Assembly: GCA_024637045.1 (NCBI GenBank)
Contig: JAGXFX010000004.1
Span: 1-64,000 of the forward strand
Direction of reading: 5' to 3'
Origin: Soehngenia sp.
Lineage (GTDB): Bacteria; Bacillota; Clostridia; Tissierellales; Tissierellaceae
Length of the DNA: 64,000 nt
Shown: piece after piece, positions 53,034-61,326 of the stretch
How positions within the stretch are numbered: the stretch's first letter is position 1
Layout of the letters: each line of letters opens with the position of its first letter
Position numbers and translations under genes: made by a program
The notes under the pieces: generated by a model
Databases searched by the model: none
The model's input: only the letters and a program-made list of their open reading frames with translations
Told to the model about the DNA's origin: nothing

Positions 53034-53625
53034 ATTTAGTAGAAAACGGATCATTGTCCATACCTTCGTTCCAAATATACTCCATGAATCTTGAAACCTT
53101 TAAAGCCTCGTTTCTTCCATTTAGCTGCTCCACAAAAGCCAGCGCCATATCGATTCCGGCTGAAACCCCTGATGAGGTCCAGTATTTTCCATCAACTGAC
53201 CACCTGGCCTTTTTCAGCCACTGGACTTCAGGGTCAATAGAAACAACCCAGTCAAAGGACAACTTGTTTGAAGTAGCATTTAAATCCTTAAGAAGACCTG
53301 TCTTGGCAAGTAGGGCTGAACCCGTACATACTGTAAGGCAATACTTGCTCTTCTCACAGAGGTCCTTAACCATATTTACATAGGATTCATCCTCAACAAG
53401 TGGTCTCGTTCCATAACCACCTGGTAAGAATAGAATACCATCCTCTGAAAAGCTATCTATCGATTCAGTAGTCACTTCAACGGCATGTCTGCTTTTAACC
53501 AAGCCACCATTCCTTGACAGATACTTTAGCGTATAATCATTTGGCAGATTGCCGAATACTTCCACTGGTCCAAATACATCGAGAGTCTCAAAGTCATCAA
53601 ATAACAGAATGTTCAATATCATCAT
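53032..53625 (-). CDS. DJ-1/PfpI family protein (isonitrile-hydratase/AraC-amidase-like)
   Basis: A 197-residue class I glutamine-amidotransferase-like protein. ILNILLFDDFETLDVFGPVEVFG, ILFLPGGYGTR, the nucleophile TVCTGSALLAKTG and WTSSGVSAGIDMALAFV place it in the InhA/GATase1-like PfpI subgroup, different from the PfpI protein at 32883. The start at 53625 has GGAGGATCC upstream and overlaps the previous gene by 29 bases. Last gene of the four-gene minus-strand operon that starts at 55516. Confidence 0.88.
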   Translation of the reverse strand: MMILNILLFDDFETLDVFGPVEVFGNLPNDYTLKYLSRNGGLVKSRHAVEVTTESIDSFSEDGILFLPGGYGTRPLVEDESYVNMVKDLCEKSKYCLTVCTGSALLAKTGLLKDLNATSNKLSFDWVVSIDPEVQWLKKARWSVDGKYWTSSGVSAGIDMALAFVEQLNGRNEALKVSRFMEYIWNEGMDNDPFSTK

Positions 53626-54193
53626 CTGGATCCTCCGTTTCATATGGATTTTCCCAAACTTCCTTGCTTAAAGAATTAATGGTAGTAAGGAGATAAATTC
53701 GTGTAACAACTGCTATTATGGCTGCAAAAAAACCCACACTCTGCAGATTTAGAAAAATAGAAAGGGTAACCATACCAAGGGTAATACCCATAAGTATAAT
53801 AAAAGTTCTGTCCTTGCTAGTATAAAGCTTTGCTGTTTCATTATCATCAATGGCGCTGAAATCCTGTACTGCTGCCTCCAGCAATCTATGAAACAACAAC
53901 AATTCAATTGCCATGACAATCAACGGATAAAACAGCAATGCAACAGGTAGGTTAACCTGAGCTCCCTGGAAAAGTGTGATAAGACTACCGATTAATGATA
54001 CTCCAATAAGAATAAAGGAGATTGTTTTTGGGCGCTCGTAATCACTCGTTACTGAATTCTCCTGCAGAACTGAAATTCCTGATGCTACAACCATCCAGCC
54101 CACAAATGCAGGAAGAATTTGAAGCATGCCCAAATTTATACTGAATGTCGCAATAAAAACCCCCCAAAATATTTTCTTGTATCCATATCTCAT
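53597..54193 (-). CDS. Polytopic membrane protein of unknown function
   Basis: A 198-residue protein with about five to six helices (about 8-24, 26-42, 57-77, 82-103, 130-148, 152-170) and an acidic tail (ENPYETEDPDDDIEH). No transporter or enzyme motif is seen. It begins at the last base of the 292-residue gene and runs into the DJ-1 gene, so the two membrane proteins are probably made together and may interact. Confidence 0.75.
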   Translation of the reverse strand: MRYGYKKIFWGVFIATFSINLGMLQILPAFVGWMVVASGISVLQENSVTSDYERPKTISFILIGVSLIGSLITLFQGAQVNLPVALLFYPLIVMAIELLLFHRLLEAAVQDFSAIDDNETAKLYTSKDRTFIILMGITLGMVTLSIFLNLQSVGFFAAIIAVVTRIYLLTTINSLSKEVWENPYETEDPDDDIEHSVI

Positions 54194-55071
54194 TAGAACA
54201 CCTCCCTGGCTGACAAGTATCTGTAGAGATCCATAAAATTGAAGCTGTGATATAAGCTGTCAATATTATAAAATCTTAAGCTTCTTGTATCTCCAGCTGC
54301 ATTCCTGTAGATGATTTCAGGGTGAAGATCAATCATCGCATACACATTCAAGGGGTCCTCTCCGGTGTAAAGCTTGGATTTTACTTCCAGATATTTGCCT
54401 TCTTCAATCTTTAGTCCATTGATCCCGTCAATAACATAACCATTAATTTTAAGATCCAGCCTATCTGCAAATCTGTGTAGCATTGGACTTTCCACTGAAA
54501 CCAGAGTAGCTTCCTCTGTAGCTCTGTATCTGGTTGAGCTAGAACCGTCGGATGAACCGGAAGAGGAAACACTTTCAAAGGATTGGTCCATTGTCCTGTG
54601 TACATAGAAGTGAAACTCTCCCAAATCCACATCCATTTTGCTTCCATCACTGAAATGTACATTTGCTTGACTAATGACTTTCCCATCTGTTTCAATATTT
54701 TCAGCAAATAAATCAACCTGACAATAGATGGTCCTTACGCTATACCGTCCATGTACTTCTCCGGGGCTATTAGTCTGATCAGAAACCCAGGGGAATGAAT
54801 TCATATGGGAGTACTCTGAGGCGTGGACAATCATTTCAGGACTTTCTGGGAAATCAATCTGGGTGACAGTTCGTTTGTCTCCAACATTTGTAACATATAC
54901 CAGATTAAAGGAAATCTCTTGTTGATGTTCATTTTCTTCGTATGTTCTTATGTCATAATAGTGCTTTAGAAATGCCGGTTCATCCAGCTTAAGGTATAAA
55001 ATTGCAATCAGACACGCAATGGAAAGGACTCCAACTGATGAAAGTACAATCTTTAGCAATCTGTTATTCAT
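54193..55071 (-). CDS. Membrane-anchored extracytoplasmic protein of unknown function
   Basis: A 292-residue protein with one N-terminal helix (about 7-25, KIVLSSVGVLSIACLIAILYL) and a large outside part rich in beta segments. A Ser/Gly-rich loop (SSSGSSDGSSSTRY, about 170-185) splits it into two halves. No catalytic motif found. It overlaps the DUF188 gene by eight bases and abuts the following membrane protein, which points to a small envelope complex. Confidence 0.75.
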   Translation of the reverse strand: MNNRLLKIVLSSVGVLSIACLIAILYLKLDEPAFLKHYYDIRTYEENEHQQEISFNLVYVTNVGDKRTVTQIDFPESPEMIVHASEYSHMNSFPWVSDQTNSPGEVHGRYSVRTIYCQVDLFAENIETDGKVISQANVHFSDGSKMDVDLGEFHFYVHRTMDQSFESVSSSGSSDGSSSTRYRATEEATLVSVESPMLHRFADRLDLKINGYVIDGINGLKIEEGKYLEVKSKLYTGEDPLNVYAMIDLHPEIIYRNAAGDTRSLRFYNIDSLYHSFNFMDLYRYLSAREVF

Positions 55072-55516
55072 TTCGATTTTCTGTCACCTCCTGAAGAAGT
55101 CTTCGAAAGGAAATTTCAAATTCCTTGTCGCTTATCCTATTTCGTTTTTTTGCCTTTGATGTGTAGATTCCCTGGCTTCTAAGCTCCTTGTGAAGATGTC
55201 TTCCCGATAGCATGGTAATTAGATTTGAATCGTCAATTAGCAGGCCGTTTTGGTTTATCACAAGGGACTGGCGTGACAGGCACATGGCAGCCAGGCCGTT
55301 GTCCTGGGTCACCACAATGTCTCCCTTTGAAAGGTGATTTGCAATGTAGTAATCAGCGCTGTCAGCAGTTGTATCAACAGTAACAATCTCAGCGTAGTCA
55401 TCATTTAATACATGTGCATAGTTCTTAACCAGAGTTATGGGGATATCAAATTCTCTTGCCAGCTTTATGGCCATCTGTACCACCGGACAGCCATCTGCAT
55501 CTATAAAAATTCTCAT
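55064..55516 (-). CDS. YaiI/YqxD (DUF188) family protein
   Basis: A 150-residue PIN-like protein. MRIFIDADGCPVVQMAIKLARE is the family signature with acidic residues at the putative metal site; VDTTADSADYYIANHLSKGDIVVTQDNGLAAMCL and the end GRHLHKELRSQGIY complete it. Function unknown; a nuclease-like fold is assumed. First gene of the four-gene operon, with GGAAGAA before the ATG. Confidence 0.92.
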   Translation of the reverse strand: MRIFIDADGCPVVQMAIKLAREFDIPITLVKNYAHVLNDDYAEIVTVDTTADSADYYIANHLSKGDIVVTQDNGLAAMCLSRQSLVINQNGLLIDDSNLITMLSGRHLHKELRSQGIYTSKAKKRNRISDKEFEISFRRLLQEVTENRNE

Positions 55517-55534
55517 AAATTCTTCCTTTCTTGT

Positions 55535-56287
55535 CTACTTACCAACTGGCGCAATATAGACGACAAATTCTTCTATTCCGTCAACATCAACAAGGTTGTC
55601 TGCAAGTTCCTGATGGTAGTTGCCAATTGCACAGGTTCCATAATTGATTGCCTCAGAAGCCAGGTATAGATTCTGGCAGATATGTCCGGCATCAAGAAGA
55701 ATGGACTTATGTGCTGCCAAGGTGTATCTCCACTCTGTTCTGTAGGGAACAGCAGCCCATATAAATGCAACAGAGCCTCCTCCAACAAACACCTGACCTT
55801 TTGATGCTTCATTGACTATTTTACGAAGGTCAGCGTGTTTTTTAACAAGAGCCAACTTGTGGTCCACAGGTAGATATCTGTAGATTCCCTGTTCCAATCC
55901 TTCAACATTGAACACAGCAATATATGTTTCAAATGGATGTCTGTTTCCTGCTGAAGGAACCGTTCTGAAAACGGTGGTTCCTGCAATTTTCCTTACACCT
56001 TGTGTTGACCACAGCAGCCACGACAATTCTTTTAAGGTCATGGTGTGCTCTGAATCATACTTCCTTCTGGTGACCCTGTTTTTAAGGGAATCTGATAGTG
56101 TCATAGTGGATATATCATCAAGTTCTTCAATCGCAACAAGGTCAAACAACAATTGCCCTTCCGTTGGGGGCTTTTGTACATCTGGCTCAGGTATACCCTT
56201 GTTTTGATCATTTTCAGTAATATCAATTTGTTCCTTTATCGTAGTTTTTAAGAAGTATCTGTGCTTGCTCAATCTCTCTTTATCCAT
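55535..56287 (-). CDS. SagB/ThcOx family oxidoreductase
   Basis: An FMN nitroreductase-fold protein of 250 aa. RVTRRKYDSEHTMTLKELSWLLWSTQG is the FMN-binding start, RTVPSAGNRHPFETYIAV is the SagB signature, and AGHICQNLYLASEAINYGTCAIGNYH the second half. SagB-type enzymes oxidise azolines in thiazole/oxazole peptides, but this stand-alone gene has no cyclodehydratase or precursor nearby, so a general reductase role is as likely. ATG 56287 has GGAGGG upstream; the frame to 56347 lacks a ribosome site. Diverges from azlC. Confidence 0.88.
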   Translation of the reverse strand: MDKERLSKHRYFLKTTIKEQIDITENDQNKGIPEPDVQKPPTEGQLLFDLVAIEELDDISTMTLSDSLKNRVTRRKYDSEHTMTLKELSWLLWSTQGVRKIAGTTVFRTVPSAGNRHPFETYIAVFNVEGLEQGIYRYLPVDHKLALVKKHADLRKIVNEASKGQVFVGGGSVAFIWAAVPYRTEWRYTLAAHKSILLDAGHICQNLYLASEAINYGTCAIGNYHQELADNLVDVDGIEEFVVYIAPVGK

Positions 56288-56391
56288 TGTTATCCCTCCG
56301 TTATTAAAGATACTCAAAGTATAACATAAATTGTGTTGCTCTAACATTTACAAAGAAGAAATGCTCGTCTAAAATTAAAAAGTAAAATAGT

Positions 56392-56421
56392 TTGTTAGAA
56401 ACAACAAATATTGGTTATAAT
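56392..56421 (+). promoter_or_regulatory. Promoter of azlCD
   Basis: TTGTTA (56392-56397), an 18-base spacer and TATAAT (56416-56421). It places the transcript start near 56428, so starts left of ATG 56453 are unlikely. Confidence 0.65.
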
Positions 56422-56452
56422 CATTCTAATGCAAATGAAAAGAGGGAAAGAC

Positions 56453-57154
56453 ATGAGAATAGTAACAAAAAATATGGTCAGGGATGGTCTGGTAACTGGA
56501 TCACCACTGATCCTGGGATATTTTCCAATTGCTATGGCTTTTGGTATACTTGCAAAAAACACAGGTTTATCACTTGTGGACACTTCAGCCACTTCAATTT
56601 TTGTATACGCAGGTGCAAGTCAGTTTATGTTTTTGGATCTTGTTAGAGCGGGGGTAAGTGCTGGAAGTATTATTCTTGCAACTTTTCTACTAAACTTGAG
56701 ACATATGATGATGTCTGCTTCAGTTTCAGTTAATCTCAAGGAGGAAACCTCAAGATTCCTGCCAATTATTGGATTTGGTATAACTGATGAGACATTTTCA
56801 GTGCTTTCGTTCAACAAGGATAAACTTACACTACCATTTGTTCTGACGGTTAATTCTGTTGCTTATTTTTCATGGATAAGCGGGACGGCTGTAGGTTATC
56901 TGGTTGGCGAGATTATGCCAAGATCAGTTCAGGACAGTTTGGGACTTGGACTTTATGCAATGTTTGCAGCGCTTTTATTTCCTTCTTTCAAAGTGGACAG
57001 CAAGTATTTGAAGCTTTCGCTTATGGCTGTTACAGTATATGTAGGAATATTCAATCTAAAATTGTTGTCATCAGGATGGGATATTGTAGCAGGAATTATC
57101 ATTTCATCAGCATTAGGTGTAATCCTATTTAAGGAGGATGAAGCCCATGAATAG
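56453..57154 (+). CDS. azlC: AzlC family branched-chain amino acid exporter, large subunit
   Basis: A 233-residue membrane protein. GLVTGSPLILGYFPIAMAFGILAKNTGLS, YAGASQFMFLDLVRAG and LNLRHMMMSASVS are AzlC hallmarks. It forms a two-component exporter of branched-chain amino acids or analogues with AzlD, whose start lies inside the end of this gene. AGAGGG precedes ATG 56453. Confidence 0.94.
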   Translation: MRIVTKNMVRDGLVTGSPLILGYFPIAMAFGILAKNTGLSLVDTSATSIFVYAGASQFMFLDLVRAGVSAGSIILATFLLNLRHMMMSASVSVNLKEETSRFLPIIGFGITDETFSVLSFNKDKLTLPFVLTVNSVAYFSWISGTAVGYLVGEIMPRSVQDSLGLGLYAMFAALLFPSFKVDSKYLKLSLMAVTVYVGIFNLKLLSSGWDIVAGIIISSALGVILFKEDEAHE

Positions 57155-57455
57155 TTATATCCCCATAGTACTGGGAATGGCCTTGGTGATATATATTCCA
57201 AGAGTTGTACCACTTTTACTGTTAAAAAAGCTTAAACTGAGACCTGAAATGATGAAATTTCTTCAGTTTATACCGTACACCTCACTAAGTATACTAATAG
57301 CAAGGGGGATACTTACATCTGATCCGGTTCTGTTGCCTGCAGCTGCAGCTGGTATCGCTTTATCTGGATTGATGGCTTACTGGAGAGGAAATCTTGTCCT
57401 TTCAGTATTGACTGGCATTGCAATCTCCTTCCTGGTCATAACTTACCTGGGATAA
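57147..57455 (+). CDS. azlD: AzlD domain protein, small subunit of the branched-chain amino acid exporter
   Basis: A 102-residue membrane protein with about three to four helices. IYIPRVVPLLLLKKLKLRPEMMKFLQFIPYTSLSILIARGIL is typical of AzlD. ATG 57147 is chosen because AAGGAGG sits nine bases upstream; the ATG at 57138 touches the ribosome site. It overlaps azlC by eight bases. Confidence 0.92.
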   Translation: MNSYIPIVLGMALVIYIPRVVPLLLLKKLKLRPEMMKFLQFIPYTSLSILIARGILTSDPVLLPAAAAGIALSGLMAYWRGNLVLSVLTGIAISFLVITYLG

Positions 57456-57552
57456 TCCGTATGAGACTAATTTTAATGTATTGATTTATACCTTGGAATG
57501 CGATACTATGGTATTGTTAAACAGTATAAATTCAAATTGGGGTTGTTGATTT

Positions 57553-57960
57553 ATGAAAAAATTCGATGCGGAACTCAAAATCTTGAAATCAAAAGAGATA
57601 AGACCATCCTATATAAGGGTGAGAATTTTAAACTACCTTCTTGAAGAAAGAATTCATCCGACAGTTGATGAGATTTATGAAAAATTAGGTAAAGAAATTC
57701 TAACACTTTCCAAGACGACAGTGTACAATTCCCTGAAGCTTCTTGCGGAAAAGGGATTGGCTAAAGCTATTAATATTGAGGGAAATGAGCTGAGATACGA
57801 AGCTGAACGTGGTTTCCACGGACATTTTAAATGTCAGTCATGTGACTCAGTTTATGATATTGCCGTATCTGAAGTTGCCTTTATCGAAGATGTGGAAGGA
57901 TATCTGATAAACGACGAACAGGTTCTTATAACTGGCCTGTGCCCAAAATGCAACGATTAA
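57553..57960 (+). CDS. Fur family transcriptional regulator
   Basis: A 135-residue winged-helix metalloregulator. RPSYIRVRILNYLLEERIHPTVDEIYEKL and SKTTVYNSLKLLAEKGLAKAI form the DNA-binding domain. GFHGHFKCQSCDSVYDI with CPKC at the end gives the structural zinc site, and the His residues the sensing site. The pattern leans towards PerR or general Fur; which metal it senses is unclear. The ribosome site is weak (GGGGTTG). Genes it controls are not evident; the inverted-repeat-rich upstream stretch 57480-57540 could be its own operator. Confidence 0.92.
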   Translation: MKKFDAELKILKSKEIRPSYIRVRILNYLLEERIHPTVDEIYEKLGKEILTLSKTTVYNSLKLLAEKGLAKAINIEGNELRYEAERGFHGHFKCQSCDSVYDIAVSEVAFIEDVEGYLINDEQVLITGLCPKCND

Positions 57961-58008
57961 AATTATAGCAGTACAATCAAATAGATTATCGTAATTCCTG
58001 AAAAAATT

Positions 58009-58054
58009 CGGCATAGTCTTTTAACTGCGACTATGCCGTTTCGATGTTTTTAGG
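58009..58054 (+). terminator. Terminator of the Fur-family gene
   Basis: CGGCATAGTC (58009-58018) pairs with GACTATGCCG (58029-58038), followed by a T-rich stretch ending TTTTT. Confidence 0.75.
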
Positions 58055-58075
58055 ATATCACAGCTATAATTAAAA

Positions 58076-58133
58076 AGACCGCCTCTTAATCGTCTTGATC
58101 AGTTCGATTAAGAGGCGGTCTGACTTTATTTTG
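58076..58133. terminator. Long hairpin terminator between convergent genes
   Basis: A perfect 17-bp stem: AGACCGCCTCTTAATCG (58076-58092) with CGATTAAGAGGCGGTCT (58105-58121), then a T-rich stretch; A-run on the other side. It mainly serves the SLH gene on the minus strand. Confidence 0.8.
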
Positions 58134-58159
58134 TTAAGCTATAAATACTTTCTAAATCC

Positions 58160-59254
58160 TTAAGTGGTCCATTCGCCGTTCGCAATGCCTACTAGATAGT
58201 AGTCACCGTTATGAAGCTCAAAGACGAGATAAAGGCTACGCCAATCCATGCCCGCATATTGTGGGTCGATGCCGTCAACATAGAGCTCCACGAAAATCGC
58301 ATTGGGATAGAAGTTCGGGATGTTGTTGATCATGTTGCCCCGAGAAACGACAGTATTATAGACGATTTGATCAGGAGCAGTAAAGTCCCTGGAGTTGACA
58401 TAGCGATCGTAATAATCCTGCGGCGTTTCATCGATGTTAAAACCGCTTCCATCCTGAATGCCCCAGAAATAAACCGTGTTATCTGCAAGGAGGCCAGGAA
58501 GCGCCGCTGCAGAAACCACCTTGTGGGTGTTTTCGATATAATAATACGGTGAGAATCTAACTCCCTGGACAGGATGAACGTGAGTCGCAAGCTGAGTCAT
58601 GTTCTCGTCCTTGATGAGTTGCGCGATTGTCAGGGCTTTAGCCTGAAGCATTGCTGGCACAACAAATGGTGGATGGATGGCTTTTGCCATAAACACTGAA
58701 AATTCAGCCCTTGTCATGGCGTCGTTGGGCTTGAAAGTCCCATCCGGATAGCCTTCAGTGATGTAGCCATCAACCAGCGCCATAATCGAACCAAAGGCCC
58801 AGTGGGACGGGGTTACGTCAGTAAATGGCGATGTTGCAGAGCTTTGGGAAAATCCGTAAGCGCTCGATAGGACAGACGCTATTTCCGCTCTGGTCATAGC
58901 CTGATCCGGTCTAAAGGTGCCATCCGGATATCCGCTCATTGTTCCATATGCCGCAATAGCTCCCACCGAGCCGTTCGCCCAATGGCTCGCAGGGACGTCC
59001 GGGAATGCGGACGCTTGGGGCGTCAAAGCCAGCTCATTCGCCAAAATCGAAGCTGCCTGAGCGCGAGTTATGGTTTGGTTTGGCTTAAACGTACCGTCAG
59101 GGAAGCCATTGATTAGGTTAAGTCCCAGCAAGTGCTCAATATGAGCCTGTGCCCAGTGGCCGCTGATATCGGGTAATGTCGAAGCTCCAAATGACGGTGT
59201 AGATGTCGTTGCTATCAAAAGAATAATCATAAAAATCGAAAAATGTTTTTTCAT
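58160..59254 (-). CDS. Secreted SLH-domain protein
   Basis: A 364-residue exported protein. A signal peptide (about 1-25, ending PSFGA) is followed by three S-layer homology domains (about 30-72, 90-133, 150-195), each with GHWA...GFPDGTFKPNQTITRAQ-like sequence, which bind pyruvylated cell-wall polymer. The C-terminal about 165 residues form an unassigned domain, NTF2-like in feel (LATHVHPVQGVRFSPYYYIE, YLVFELHNGDYYLVGIANG). GGAGGTGG precedes ATG 59254. It is visibly richer in G and C than both neighbours, which suggests recent transfer. Confidence 0.9.
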   Translation of the reverse strand: MKKHFSIFMIILLIATTSTPSFGASTLPDISGHWAQAHIEHLLGLNLINGFPDGTFKPNQTITRAQAASILANELALTPQASAFPDVPASHWANGSVGAIAAYGTMSGYPDGTFRPDQAMTRAEIASVLSSAYGFSQSSATSPFTDVTPSHWAFGSIMALVDGYITEGYPDGTFKPNDAMTRAEFSVFMAKAIHPPFVVPAMLQAKALTIAQLIKDENMTQLATHVHPVQGVRFSPYYYIENTHKVVSAAALPGLLADNTVYFWGIQDGSGFNIDETPQDYYDRYVNSRDFTAPDQIVYNTVVSRGNMINNIPNFYPNAIFVELYVDGIDPQYAGMDWRSLYLVFELHNGDYYLVGIANGEWTT

Positions 59255-59456
59255 AAATTCCACCTCCATTATTATTTTACCCGGTTTTAGGTGCTTCTAA
59301 CCTGAAAACCTTAGAAATAAGCCAAATTAAGACTGGATTAATCAATCAAATAGATGAAAGCATATTTGTGAGGTTTCTTTTGTTTCATATAAAAGTCATC
59401 GGGTATATACCATTTACGAGCGTTTATAATGAAGTTAAAATATAGGAGGTTATTTA

Positions 59457-60065
59457 ATGAACAAAGTAAAACTGGCGATTATTTATTACAGTGCAAATGG
59501 AGCCAACTATAAAATGGCCAAGTGGGCAGAAGAAGCTGCAAAAGAAGCTGGTGCAGAGGTTAGACTGGCCAAGGTGCCAGAATTGATTCCTCAGGAGCTT
59601 ATTGACAATAATCCAAAGATGAAAGAAGTAGCTGAGCTGACCAAGGACGTTCCAATTGCAACATCAGATGATCTTGAATGGGCTGATGCAATGATTTTCA
59701 GTGCAGGAGCAAGATTTGGGAATGTACCCTCACAGATGAAGAACTTCTTTGATATGCAGGGAGGGCTTTGGGCTGAAGGAAAGCTTGCCAACAAGGTAGT
59801 ATCAGGAATGTCATCGGCACAGAATCCAAATGGTGGTCAAGAAGGTGCGGTAAAGGCTATGTATTCAACATTTATGCACTGGGGAGCAATAGTAGCGGCT
59901 CCAGGATATACTGATGGTTCTGCATTTGCAGCAGGTGGAAATCCTTATGGAACATCAACGACAGTATCAGCGGAAGGCGAGATATTGGATGATATAGAAG
60001 CAGCTGTAAAGCATCAAGCAAGAAGAACACTCCAGGTTGCAGAGTGGATTAGAAAAGGACAATAA
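59457..60065 (+). CDS. WrbA-like NAD(P)H:quinone oxidoreductase / flavodoxin family
   Basis: A 202-residue flavodoxin-like protein. KLAIIYYSANGANYKMAKWAEEAAKEAGAEVRL is the FMN phosphate loop, then ADAMIFSAGARFGNVPSQMKNFFDMQGGLW, the WrbA-type signature, and VVSGMSSAQNPNGGQE. It reduces quinones by two electrons in known members. AGGAGG precedes ATG 59457. Monocistronic, ended by the terminator that overlaps the next gene's 3' end. Confidence 0.9.
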   Translation: MNKVKLAIIYYSANGANYKMAKWAEEAAKEAGAEVRLAKVPELIPQELIDNNPKMKEVAELTKDVPIATSDDLEWADAMIFSAGARFGNVPSQMKNFFDMQGGLWAEGKLANKVVSGMSSAQNPNGGQEGAVKAMYSTFMHWGAIVAAPGYTDGSAFAAGGNPYGTSTTVSAEGEILDDIEAAVKHQARRTLQVAEWIRKGQ

Positions 60066-60069
60066 ACTA

Positions 60070-60112
60070 AAAGATGATTCCAGGCTTTAAGCCTGGGAAT
60101 CATCTTTTTTTT
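60070..60112. terminator. Bidirectional terminator partly inside the DUF4349 gene
   Basis: AAGATGATTCCAGGC (60071-60085) pairs with GCCTGGGAATCATCTT (60091-60106), with one bulged G, followed by a T-run. The right arm encodes the last residues (KDDSQA) of the DUF4349 protein on the minus strand. Confidence 0.85.
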
Positions 60113-61100
60113 CGTCCTTTTGGTCTTCTTTATCTACAAATCTGTCATCTTTATTGTTCTTCTTTGGTTTCTTTTCCTTAGGGGGCTTTTCCGGCCCTCC
60201 TACTACTCTTTTAATGATTTTGTAAAGCACTATGGCAACAATCAGAAGAACAAGAAGTCCTGGCAGGTTATACACCATAAATACAGCAAAGTTTTCAGCG
60301 GATCTTCCGAATTGATATAGTGAGTTTTCGAAAGCATTTTGTATCCTGGTTATAAAAGTTGTTTCTTTTGTCTCAGTGGTACTCACTTTGGCAACCTCAA
60401 CAAGAGATAAATTAAATGTTGAATAATCTATTCGATCGTCTAGGTTTACAAGTGTAGCTTTCAGGTTTTCCTTCTCGAATATAACTTCACTTAGTTGGTC
60501 TTCAAGTTTTATTATATCTTCGATAGCCTCTGCTCTTTCCATAAGTGAAAGAAGTCTTTCTTCTTTGATTTCAAGAACATTAAGTCTAGATTCAGTATCT
60601 GTATAGTATCTTGTGACATCCTCTTTTGATGTACTTTCATTTGTAAGATTTCCAATCTGTGGTACCAATCCCTTAAACTGATTTACCTTATCGCGAGGAA
60701 TTCGGATAGCAAAATCCCCACGCTGATACATCTGGGAGTCGTAGTAACTGGAGAAGTATACATTGGAGCTTGAAAGATAACCACCACTCTCTTCGATAAG
60801 GGAGTACAATTTTTCCAGTGATTGTTCAAATGTAGTTGTCTCAAAGGTCATGCTAATGGTAGTAATAATCTTGTCGGGCTCAATGGAATTATCCATTACA
60901 GGAGTTCCAAGACCATTATCTCTTACTGCTTCTCCATATTCCTCAGAGGCGGGAGATTCAGCCGGTGTTTCAGCAGTCTGGGGAGCTGCTCCGTCGCTGG
61001 AAGCCTCTTCATTGGAAATCATGAATCCACAACCGGCAAACAGGGACATAATCAATAGAATCCCAAGAAACAGGGCTGTATAACGTGTGCCTTTTCTCAT
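60087..61100 (-). CDS. DUF4349 domain lipoprotein
   Basis: A 337-residue cell-surface lipoprotein. Lipobox LFAGC gives Cys24. After a Ser/Ala/Pro linker comes the DUF4349 domain (ITTISMTFETTTFEQSLEKLYSLIEESGGYLSSS, IRIPRDKVNQFKGLVPQIGNL, then a coiled coil RLNVLEIKEERLLSLMERAEAIEDIIKLEDQLSEVIFE), a C-terminal transmembrane helix (about 275-300) and a long Lys/Asp tail. The family is widespread and unassigned. The second ATG (61100) is favoured because AAGGAG touches the first one at 61109. The stop lies in a terminator stem. Confidence 0.88.
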   Translation of the reverse strand: MRKGTRYTALFLGILLIMSLFAGCGFMISNEEASSDGAAPQTAETPAESPASEEYGEAVRDNGLGTPVMDNSIEPDKIITTISMTFETTTFEQSLEKLYSLIEESGGYLSSSNVYFSSYYDSQMYQRGDFAIRIPRDKVNQFKGLVPQIGNLTNESTSKEDVTRYYTDTESRLNVLEIKEERLLSLMERAEAIEDIIKLEDQLSEVIFEKENLKATLVNLDDRIDYSTFNLSLVEVAKVSTTETKETTFITRIQNAFENSLYQFGRSAENFAVFMVYNLPGLLVLLIVAIVLYKIIKRVVGGPEKPPKEKKPKKNNKDDRFVDKEDQKDEKKDDSQA

Positions 61101-61256
61101 TTCACTCATCTCCTTTTGAATAATTATACATCAGATAATGCGTCAAAGTGATACAATCTGGTTACAATTAAGTTAAGAAAGTCCTACAAAATGCACAATC
61201 GCATCCCGACAGATTCTATTAAGTAATAATCTCAATTTTATGATAGCATAAAAATT

Positions 61257-61289
61257 GTCGATTTACTCGACATGAAAGAAGATTATACA
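61257..61289 (+). promoter_or_regulatory. Possible promoter with overlapping inverted repeat before the MFS gene
   Basis: TTTACT (61262-61267), a 16-base spacer and TATACA (61284-61289). The inverted repeat GTCGA-TTTAC-TCGAC (61257-61271) covers the -35 box and could be an operator. Confidence 0.4.
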
Positions 61290-61326
61290 TATAATTAGAC
61301 ATAGCATAATAGAAAAGGAGATTGAG

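Noticed and set aside
55535-56287. A thiazole/oxazole-modified peptide (RiPP) cluster around the SagB-type protein
   Set aside because: No SagC/SagD-like cyclodehydratase, precursor peptide or exporter is present nearby.
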